A stretch of DNA of 64,000 nt from positions 221,773,803 through 221,837,802 of the forward strand of contig OV884059.1 in assembly GCA_930367215.1 (NCBI GenBank), written 5' to 3'. Positions 56,334 through 64,000 of this stretch are shown here, piece after piece (position 1 is the stretch's first letter; every line of letters starts with the position of its first letter). Under the pieces are notes generated by a model that saw only the letters and a program-made list of their open reading frames with translations, made no database searches and was not told where the DNA came from. Both the position numbers and the translations under genes were made by a program. Origin of the DNA: Pollenia angustigena (Eukaryota; Arthropoda; Insecta; Diptera; Polleniidae).

Positions 56334-57459
56334 CCCTATGGACTCTTAAATTATGCTTGAGCACCCATGAAAATCCATGGACACACTTATTAAATCAGAC
56401 ATCGATAATGAAGATTTTTTACGGAAAACTTATTTACTTTTTTTTTAATAAAAAAAAAACGAAAAAGAAAGGAAAATCCTGCCAGGAAGTTGGAATTTCT
56501 TTTAAATTATAACTGGGAAACTATTCGAAATTGTTGTAGCAAAAGATTTGAAATAACAGAAGAACAAGTTCAAGGGGTGTAGGGCATAAAAAAATATAAT
56601 AAAGTTATGGGATTTCTTATTAATTGTTAGGAGAAGTTTGAGGGGTAAAATACTCTGATGCTTTTGTTTAAATCGATTTTTAGATTTTTTTTTACTTAAA
56701 TTTTATTTTTGTAATTTGCTGGTATGCGACAAAAAGTCTGCATCCTCCCACTTATTCTTTTTTTATTGTTGTTTTTACAAAAGATTAAAAACTGTTTCCA
56801 TATTTACTTTGTTTTTTTGTTTGTTTTGCCTCCTTTTATTTTCAGAGCTTGTATGTCCTTATTGCTCCTGTTATTATTGTTTCAGTTTTATCTTTATCTC
56901 ATATAGATGTATTTGTGTATAATCTGCTACTTAATTGTGAGTGTGAAGGCCTGGCCTGAAAGTTTCCCAGTTTGGGTTCGGTTGTAATATTTTGTATTTT
57001 GCTTTGCGTTTTTTTTTTTTTTTTTTTTTTGTTTAATATTTTTGTTGTTACAGAAATGTTTATGTATATCCCCACTTGTGTGTTGGGGCTGTCGATATTG
57101 AAATTTGTGCTTTTGTTTTTTTTTTAGGAGTTTGTGTATGAATCATATCTTTCTTTGTTTCCTCTTATCATTTTAATCTTAATCTTTTTTTTTTTTTTTT
57201 GACTTTGAAATGAAATTATGTAACAAAACAAGGATGTGTTTAAAATGACTTCATAATCCAATTATTATTTTTTTTTTATTATTCTACTTTAATCACCAGC
57301 AACAATCAAGGTAATTTAAATAAAAATTATGAAGTTAGGGCAAAAATAAGGCTTTAAGAGGGGTTTCCTGTTTATTTTTAGTCGAGTGTAAAAAAGTGTA
57401 AGCAAATATTATAAGGCTTGTAGCTAAGTTGTTAAAATAGAAATATTTGTTATTGACGA
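56334..57459. other. Anonymous AT-rich DNA
   Basis: Several long T runs (about 57009-57031, 57118-57126 and 57187-57200). The 56716-56922 frames are Phe/Leu/Cys-rich translations of T-rich DNA. No gene seen. Confidence 0.5.
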
Positions 57460-57546
57460 CCAATTTCACCAAGTTCAGTTAAAATAAATAATCACTTGCA
57501 TCTGAAGGTTAATAAAATAGTTAGTTTTAACTGTGTTTGGTGAAAT
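57460..57546. mobile_element. Diverged 87-bp MITE of the TTTCACCAAGTTC type
   Basis: Left CCAATTTCACCAAGTTCAGT and right TTTTAACTGTGTTTGGTGAAAT are imperfect inverted ends, resembling 30457-30565 and 21231-21366. No target duplication visible. Confidence 0.4.
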
Positions 57547-57562
57547 GAAATATTTTCAACTA

Positions 57563-57896
57563 CAGGTTGGCTGATGAAAGCCGCTACCAAAAGAAAATTG
57601 TCGCATATGGAAAGAAAATTTCTTTTAACTCTGTGTAGTTTCAACAAGGTGATGCAACTGCACTCATAGATCTGGCGGTTTTGACCAAGTTACGCAGAAA
57701 ATTTGCTAAGAACCTCATTTCAAGAAACTAAACCTTCCGTTGGCCCCCCAGGTTGCCTGACCCAAGGGCCCACATTTTAATTTAATTATCTCTTAAGACC
57801 GATTTAAAATACTTTTAATACAATTCAATGAATTTAATGCATTACAAAAAAAGTTACTCCAGATCTTTAATGTATCAAGATTCATCAGCCACCCTG
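57563..57896 (+). mobile_element. 334-bp internally deleted mariner-type element
   Basis: Ends CAGGTTGGCTGATGAA and inverse TTCATCAGCCACCCTG with TA on both sides (57561-57562 and 57897-57898), the Tc1/mariner target. The interior keeps a piece of transposase: the plus strand reads LTKLRRKFAKNLISRN, a stop, then FRWPPRLPDPRAHIL, matching the ISR..(V)NWPPRSCDL segment before the third catalytic Asp. The N-terminal half and the catalytic residues are gone. Different termini show it is a separate family from the rosa-like copies. Confidence 0.8.
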
Positions 57897-57898
57897 TA

Positions 57899-58404
57899 TA
57901 ATATTTTTAAAGATATTTTAAAGTAATATTGAAAAAAATAACTATTAGTTCATCCGGTATGTGTTGCAAATCGATGGATTTCAAAACAATAGTTTTTAAA
58001 AGGTGTGCCGAATTTCAAACGATTTTAAAATCCTTTTTTGAATTATAGTCCTATTTTTTTTTTTTTTTTTTTTTTGTTTAAAATACATTTCGTTTATCGT
58101 ATTCTATACAATTTCATTGAATGCAGACAGGAAAAAAGAGGAAAACTAATTAGAAATCAATAGAACTCAAAACGATATTTTCGGTCTTAAATCGTTTCGT
58201 TTTTAAGATCGATTTCCTTAATATCTTTATAACTTTAAAGCCCTTTCAAGAAGTTATATACCTATATTACATTAATACAAAAACTATTGAAATAAATCAA
58301 AAATTTTCTTAACTGTTCCCTACACCTACAGCACAGAGCGTATGATTAATATTAAACTAAAATACTTTTAAACATCAATCATACGCCCCGTATTTCTATG
58401 ACAC
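57899..58404. other. Anonymous AT-rich DNA
   Basis: A T24-type run lies at about 58051-58076. No element ends or coding region recognised. Confidence 0.45.
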
Positions 58405-58570
58405 CTACTAAAAGAAGTGTTCGAACAGAACATTATTAAGCGTTCGGCTCACACCCAGTAACGATATCTATATTTTTAGTGCTTGTTTATACGAACACAA
58501 CCCTTTATACCGTTCGTTACCATTTTCAAGAAAGAGCCGAACATTATTTACTCAAAATTTAACAATTTTC
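58405..58570. mobile_element. One-ended fragment of the hAT-type MITE
   Basis: Begins AGTGTTCGAACAGAACATTATTAAG and continues GTTCGGCTCACAC...AACGATATCTAT, like the left end of 61075-61602, and stops at about GAGCCGAACATTATTTAC. The other terminus is missing. Confidence 0.65.
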
Positions 58571-58799
58571 AGTAAAAGAAAAACAATTTTTAATTTTACA
58601 TTAAAGGCATTTGAAAAACAAGTGAGAAAGTAGTAGAAAGTAAGTGATCAAGCCCGAACATATGATACCACAGTATATAAGAAGACATTTTTGCTAAAGT
58701 TCCATTTGTGGGACCCATTGGCAATCATGGACTGGACGGAACAAAATTACGTTAGGAATTTAAGATTCATGTGATAGTTCTTTGTACAGAATATTATTG

Positions 58800-59330
58800 A
58801 GATATCTTCATATTTATGAAATTTGTTTGCCTATAAGTGATTTTAGTAAGGGGGTTTATATGGTTTAAATTAGCTATCGTAAAAATTGTTGCCGCCAATT
58901 TGTATGTTTATAATAACCTTTATAAGGAATTTATAGATTTAACAGCTATTTCCGGTAGTAGTATTCGTATGGGAGCTATCGCCAAATATGGACCGATTCC
59001 AATAAAATTTTAAAAGATGATTTTGATTGCAATAACATTAGTTTGGACCAAATTTAACCTAAATACCAACATAGTCAGGTGATTAATGGGCGCAAAGGCC
59101 CTATTTGGAAAGAAGACTGATGTGCCAATTAGAGCCGATGTACCAAATTTCTTTGAATTATCTCCTAAATATTTGTTCTTTGCTTGCAAGGTTTAAATGG
59201 TCAGCCAGCCAGCTGGCTCAGAAAGTGAATCTGAGTCGATCAATATAGTTAATGGTAGGTCTTAGACCAATATTTTAATATCCTACAAACATTAGGACAA
59301 TTGCATATACCCCAGCGGTAAAATGAAGTA
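58800..59330 (+). repeat. Dispersed repeat family B, longer copy
   Basis: Contains GGGGGTTTATATGG, GGGAGCTATCGCCAAATATGGACCGATT (a phrase type common in fly intergenic repeats) and the AGCCAGCCAGCTGGCTCAGAAAGTGAATCTGAGTCGATC block, then GACCAATATTTTAATATCCTACAAACAT, which is shared with 8110-8255. The TACCCC end at about 59310 matches the terminal hairpin side. Non-coding. Confidence 0.55.
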
Positions 59331-59767
59331 GTAAGCAGGCATTCTGAAATTAGTTATTTCTCAGCCATAAGACCTTACGACCCCATCCCATACTAATACC
59401 TTTTTTACACACGATGTCCTAGCCAGCCAAGGCCATCTGCATTCCATTCTTCAGCAGGCCTAAAAGAGGACTTTTTCAGCAGACCTGATTATTTAATAAA
59501 AATTTTATTGGTTACCATTTAATCAATTCACGCAACTTCGTCACAAAATTCGAACAACTTCGTCACACTTCGCATAACTTTGTTACAAAATTAAAGGAAA
59601 ACAAATTAAAATTTACTTATTTTTTCTTTTCACTTTTTTATTTAAAGTTTTTGTTGTTTTGTCTTCAGAATGTTTTTTTTTTTGTAACGGCTTATCAGTT
59701 TTGTTTCTACAAATGTAGTAGGCGCACAAAATATATGTATACATTCACATAATAAAAAACAACCTAT
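59331..59767. other. Anonymous DNA
   Basis: AACTTCGTCACA / CAACTTCGTCAC is repeated three times at about 59529-59585. No gene recognised. Confidence 0.45.
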
Positions 59768-60938
59768 CCCAATAAGCAAAAATTTTTTGTGAATTCCAAT
59801 GTTGGAAATCCAGTGTGAATCCAAGCTTAAATTACATTTGAAATCCATCCTCTTTCCAGTCTGTTTGAAGGTTGTTAAGATACTACAACAAATTTGTTTG
59901 AAGCATATGTTATATATGGTACAGAGTTGTTGCAAAATCATTGGCGGCGGTGATGATGATGATGATTTTCCCTAGAGGGAAGCGAACTGACACCAAAGTA
60001 GTCCTGTGATAGGTCATTGGTGGAAGAGACCGGTTCTAAATTTAACACTTCCTATGAATAAGACCTATCACTTTTACATGGGGTTGTCATTGGAGGGGGT
60101 CAATTGACACCATTTGACCAGTCACAAATCTATTCTCAATGGACGTGTTTAGTGACAGTTACTTAAATGTAGTATTATTTCAATACGATGTAGTATTATT
60201 TTAATAAAACAAGTCCTAGAATTAAATTCAAGAGCCAAATTTTAGAAAGTACCAAAAAAATGTATCACACCACCGGTGAAGACTGTACTGTAATTCATCA
60301 TTTTTTCTACCTTTTTGTTCTTCATAAGCCAGTGATCCCCTTTCACTGGTCATGAGCTCTTTCTTTTTGTACCTGTTCTGTTTTCACAACTCCCACGACT
60401 AGTCTGTGGGCTCAATTGACACAAATTTCCCGCAGGGTTATAATAAAATTTATGCTTACGAGTCGAGCACAAAAATCATTCGAGTTGAAATAAATTTGTG
60501 CTCGCGAGATTTATTTTTAAACTTTTTTATATTCAAAACGAGCGAGTTGACTCGAATTGTGCTCGCAAGTCGAATTTTTTTCTACCCTGGTAAAAACACT
60601 ATTTAAATACAGTTGTAACATTGCTTGAATAACACTAAAATTCCATGCTTTAATTCAACGGTAAAAACAGGTTCGGTTCGACTTGAATTCCACTGCAATT
60701 CCATGCTTGAATTCAAGTGTAAAAACATGTTCGGTTAAACTTGAATCACACTGTTTTTCAAGGCTGGAATTACACTGTAAAGGTACTGTTTTGTTTGACT
60801 GGAATTCAATGGTTAATTTTGCTGGATTCGCTATTGAATTCAACTGTGTTTCAACTGTAATTCAACACTGGAAATTGGAAATTGTGACTGGACTTCAAAT
60901 GTAATTCCACTTGAATTCCAGCCAAAATGCTTATTGGG
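59768..60938 (-). mobile_element. CCCAR element type 3, copy 2 (1171 bp), inverted
   Basis: Same termini as 53879-55046, flanked by AT on both sides (59766-59767 and 60939-60940). A 186-base stretch translated from both copies is identical (60843-60655 versus 53974-54162), and a 200-base stretch differs by one residue and a start, so divergence is very low. Orientation is reversed. Non-coding. Confidence 0.9.
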
Positions 60939-61074
60939 ATGAATGTAGAAGGGAGACCTTCCTGAGAAGGCAAGCGAGCATGAGTACTGGATCTAAAAAA
61001 AGGCCTGGGAAGGTCTAACAAAAGGACTTATAAATGAAGGCCTCCTTAAATTTACCGCTGGGACGCTTTCCATT

Positions 61075-61602
61075 CAGTGTTCGAAAATAAACAGTACATT
61101 ATTTAACGTTCGGCTCACACACTCAGGAACGATATCTATTTTTTTAGTGATTGTGTGGACATACACAACCCTTAATACTGTTCGTAACTATTTTCAAGAA
61201 AGAACGAAACATTATATAATGTTCGGCTCTTCGTTCAAAAACAGAACAATTGAAGTGATACGGTAGACAAACATTATATTTTAATGTTCTATAATGTTTT
61301 TTTCGAGTGTGTATTTTGTTTTTGTAAAATTGTTTTTTTTTACCAGCCAAAAGGGACGAACATTAACGAGCCTTACCGAAAAATTTAAGTTTGTGGATTT
61401 TCAAAAAAACCCGAACGGAATTAAATGTTCACATCTTTTGTTGAGTTTGATAAAAACAGTAATGTTTTTGTGTTCGAAAGATGACTAACAGGCAAACGTT
61501 ATTTTTTTTAATGATTTTCTACACAAACACTATTAGCGTTTGTGTTTTCCACAAATCTACCGAAACGAACATTAAAAAACAATATTTAGTTTTCGAACAC
61601 TG
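61075..61602. mobile_element. 528-bp hAT-type MITE, copy 2
   Basis: Ends CAGTGTTCGAAAATAAAC (left) and, reverse-complemented, CAGTGTTCGAAAACTAAA (right). The flanks TTTCCATT (61067-61074) and TTTTCATT (61603-61610) agree at 7 of 8 bases. Same family as 3572-4107 but inverted. No transposase frame. Confidence 0.85.
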
Positions 61603-61844
61603 TTTTCATTATTTTTTAGTTTTTATGCCAACCGTTTTATTACCAAAAAGTAGATATAAATAATTCGTGTGGTTTTTTTCCAAAAAGTGGACAAATAAAA
61701 ATATTAAGTTAATGTTGTTTAAATAAATTATATTAAATTTTTTTCAATATAATATTTGTTTTATTTAAATAATATTGAAAGGATTTTTATTCAAAATTTT
61801 TGTATTTAAATATTTGAATGAAACTTTTACCAGATTTTGATATT

Positions 61845-61945
61845 TTTAATTAGGCTAAAGTTAATTTATAATTTAATTTTTATTTAATTATTTTTTAATG
61901 AAGAAAAGAATTTTACAACACGAAATTAATTAAAATTTATTAATA
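61845..61945 (-). repeat. SINE tail, left of the RTE-like insertion
   Basis: TTTTTAATTAGGCTAAAGTT...TTTTACAACACGAAATTAATT matches the minus-strand SINE tail at 13545-13650. The SINE resumes at 63421-63440 with TTTTCATCCTTGACTGCCGC, so it was interrupted by 61946-63420. Confidence 0.6.
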
Positions 61946-63420
61946 ATTAGCTTAACCCGGTGCGCTTCGCAACACTGCTTTAACCACTTTATCGATTGAG
62001 AGATATTTAATATATGCATCCTATGGAAGGTATTTCTCCCCTGCGCCTACCCGCTTTATTTTTATATTTAAAAGTGTAATATACCATAAGAGTGACTTCT
62101 ACAAAGTTTGAACATTATCACTTTAACAGTTTTTAGGATATCCGATATTAAACATTGGCGTCCTATGGAGTGTAACACTTCCCCCGCTGCTATTTAAATT
62201 TTGGGACTCAGAGGATCCTACTACCAAAAGTTCAACAAAATGCTTGCAGCGGCTCTTATTAATATTTCTATCTATGAGGGGAACTGCTCCTCCTCTGTCT
62301 ACCCCGCCCATTACTATATTGAAATTTAAAGTTTGCCATAATAGTAGTTTTAACTACGTTTGAAGACTCGCCCTTTAATAGTTCTTCAGTTGAGCGATAT
62401 TTAATATATACATCCTATGAGAGGTATTCCCCCCTGCGCCTACCCGCTTTATTTTTATTTTCAATAGTGTAGTATACCATATTAGTGACTTCTACAAAGT
62501 TTGAACATTCTCCCTATAACAGTTCTTAAGATATGCGATATTAAACATTGGCGTCCTATGGGGAAAACCACTTTCCCCACTGCTACTTTATTTCAATTTT
62601 GGGACTCAGAAGATCCTACTACCAAAATTTCAACAAAATGCGTGCAGTGGCTCGCTATTATTAATATTTCTATCTATGAGGGGTACTGCTCCTCCCCTGT
62701 CTCTCCCGCCCATTTTTATATTGAAATTTATAGTTTACGATAATAGTAGCTTTAACCACGTTTGAAGACTCTCCCTTTAAAAGTTCTTCAGTTGATCGAT
62801 ATTTAATGTATGCATCCTATGGGAGGGATTTCCCCCCCCTGCGCCTACCCGCTTTATTTTTATTTTCAAAAGTGTAGTATGCCATAAGAGTGACTTCTAG
62901 AAAGTTTGAACATTCTCGCTATTACAGTTCTTAAGATATGCGATGTTAAACATTGGCGTCCTATGGGGGATTCCAATACCCCCGCTGCTATTTTATTTAA
63001 ATTTTGGGGCTCAGAAGATCCTACTACAAAAAGTTCAGCAAAATGCGTCCAGCGGCTCTTAAGATATGCGATAATTAATATTGGCATTCTATAGGGGGTA
63101 CCAATTCCCCTGCCCCTATTGAAAAAATAAGTAGCCTATTTTATTTTTAGGGCTGACGTGAAGTTACTGTAAAAATTTCAGGAAAATCGGTTCAGTAGTT
63201 TCGGAGTCTATAAGCCAACAAACAAACAAACAAACAAACACACAAACATTTTTCATTTTTATATATATAGATAATGGCTAGATCGATTTTGGATTTCAAA
63301 ATCAACTAACCATCATCACTCCTCCTTGTACCTTCCCTAACAATTTTATGGCAATCGGTCGAGCCGTTCTCGAGTTATGGAGTGACAATCAAAATGTACA
63401 CTTCTTTTTATATATATAGA
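61946..63420 (+). mobile_element. RTE-like 3' region with three 398-bp modules
   Basis: Starts TTAACCCGGTGCGCTTCGC and ends ATATATATAGAT, with an earlier copy of the same kind of end at 63245-63272 after GAAAATCGGTTCAGTAGTTTCGG. Between 61994 and about 63150 three tandem units start at 61994, 62391 and 62791 (spacings 397 and 400), each with GATATTTAATATATGCATCC, CTGCGCCTACCCGC, AACATTGGCGTCCTATGG, TTTTGGGACTCAGA.GATCC. Within units the GCGATATTAA / CCTATGG block alternates. No coding domain remains. The ends look like those of RTE-type non-LTR elements or their non-autonomous relatives. It sits in a SINE. Confidence 0.6.
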
Positions 63421-63440
63421 TTTTCATCCTTGACTGCCGC
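63421..63440 (-). repeat. SINE head remnant, right of the RTE-like insertion
   Basis: TTTTCATCCTTGACTGCCGC is the inverse of GCGGCAGTCAAGAATGAAAA at 63883-63902 and matches the SINE sequence next to the B box. It continues the tail at 61845-61945. Confidence 0.55.
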
Positions 63441-63479
63441 GGCAAATTACTTTCTTTATAAAAAAAAATAAATTTGATG

Positions 63480-64000
63480 AACTTTTGCCAGATTAAAAAA
63501 TCAAAATTTGGATTTAAAATCATAAACAGTTCAACAAAATAACCACAATACTAACAATTGTTAAAAAGCTAAGGCACGAGCTCTTTATTTACATTTGTCC
63601 CTTCAAGTCAACAAGAAAAAGAAAGACAAAAAGTACGAAAAACAAAAGTAAGGAAGAACATGTAAATCAATTAAAATAGAAAATAGATAATCACTCAAGG
63701 CAAAAATTTCGATCTACCAAAGGTTAAATACAATTTGGTTTAAATATTTATGTTTGACTATTGACTGCCAGCAGTCGTCAATGGCTGTGAGTGTTAAACG
63801 GTAAAACCCTCTGAAGAGATTCAGTGGCTGCAATCGAAACATATAGAAGAAATCTGTCCGTGAAAGCCTGGGTTCGATTCCCGCGGCAGTCAAGAATGAA
63901 AAATTACCAATAAATTTTAATTAATTTCATGTTGTAAAATTCTTTTTTTCATAAAAATAATTTAATGAAAATTAAATTTAATGATTAAAATATCAAAATT
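63480..64000 (+). repeat. tRNA-derived SINE copy reaching the window end
   Basis: Contains AAGGCACGAGCTCTTTATTTAC (63570), the head block AGCAGTCGTCAATGGCTGTG (63770), A-box-like AGTGGCTGCAATCGAAAC and B box GGTTCGATTCC (63871-63881), then GCGGCAGTCAAGAATGAAAA and an AT-rich tail. By comparison with 13470-13650 the copy would continue past base 64000. Confidence 0.65.

Noticed and set aside
63870..63890. Functional tRNA gene at the GGTTCGATTCC B box
   Set aside because: No cloverleaf can be formed with the upstream sequence; the box is part of a SINE that recurs at 1.5 and 13.7 kb.

Overview
The window is AT-rich, gene-poor DNA that looks like an intergenic or intronic stretch of a higher fly (Diptera, Brachycera) genome. 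The evidence is the mobile-element content: four broken copies of a DD41D Tc1/mariner element (the rosa-like group, first described from tephritid fruit flies), a jockey-type reverse transcriptase, several RNase H-bearing non-LTR 3' ends with an ACCTA-type tail, RTE-like 3' ends closing in TATATATAGA, and fly-style dispersed repeats with terminal TATACCCTC hairpins. The species cannot be fixed from this. No intact host gene, tRNA, rRNA or CRISPR array could be supported; every recognisable protein signature belongs to a decayed transposon.

Layout. 1-5 kb: a palindromic repeat, two opposed tRNA-derived SINE pieces, small inverted-repeat elements (MITEs), and a hAT-type MITE (3572-4107, exact 8-bp target duplication) inside dispersed repeat family A. 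5.5-8 kb: a MITE, then a 168-169 bp satellite array broken by a Harbinger-type MITE with a TAA duplication. 9-11.3 kb: repeat family C split by a 1.4-kb hAT-type element that itself holds a 392-bp MITE. 12.1-16.3 kb: rosa-like copy 1 with a long (TA)n tract, a SINE inside another inverted-repeat element, and a foldback hAT-type element with 8-bp duplications. 16.5-17.7 kb: a piggyBac-like transposase relic and a MITE. 19.6-25.6 kb: a second family C copy with the same 391-bp MITE, a family A copy interrupted by a 1.95-kb element with 38-bp terminal repeats, and another MITE. 27.35-31.8 kb: a hAT-type element carrying two elements with CCCAR ends. 31.8-49 kb: rosa-like copies 2 and 3, a related transposase relic, three non-LTR C-terminal relics, a jockey relic, the best family A copy with its 153-bp internal array, a 440-bp palindrome and RTE-like repeats. 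50.6-56.3 kb: a MITE and a four-level nest built onto rosa-like copy 4. 57.5-64 kb: a deleted mariner, a nearly identical inverted second copy of the CCCAR element, a second full hAT MITE, and an RTE-like element inserted into a SINE.

There is no gene network here. The order of insertions can be read from who interrupts whom, and several target duplications give clean boundaries. The most interesting material is a group of non-coding elements with CCCAR termini, dense subterminal arrays of short motifs and 2-bp flanking duplications. One subfamily has two almost identical copies about 4.7 kb apart in opposite orientation, so it moved recently. The long stretches between elements (for example 17.7-19.6, 25.7-27.3, 32.5-34.5, 37.4-38.1, 40.3-41.7, 44.5-45.6, 49.1-50.6, 56.3-57.4 kb) are simple AT-rich sequence in which I see no supported gene.
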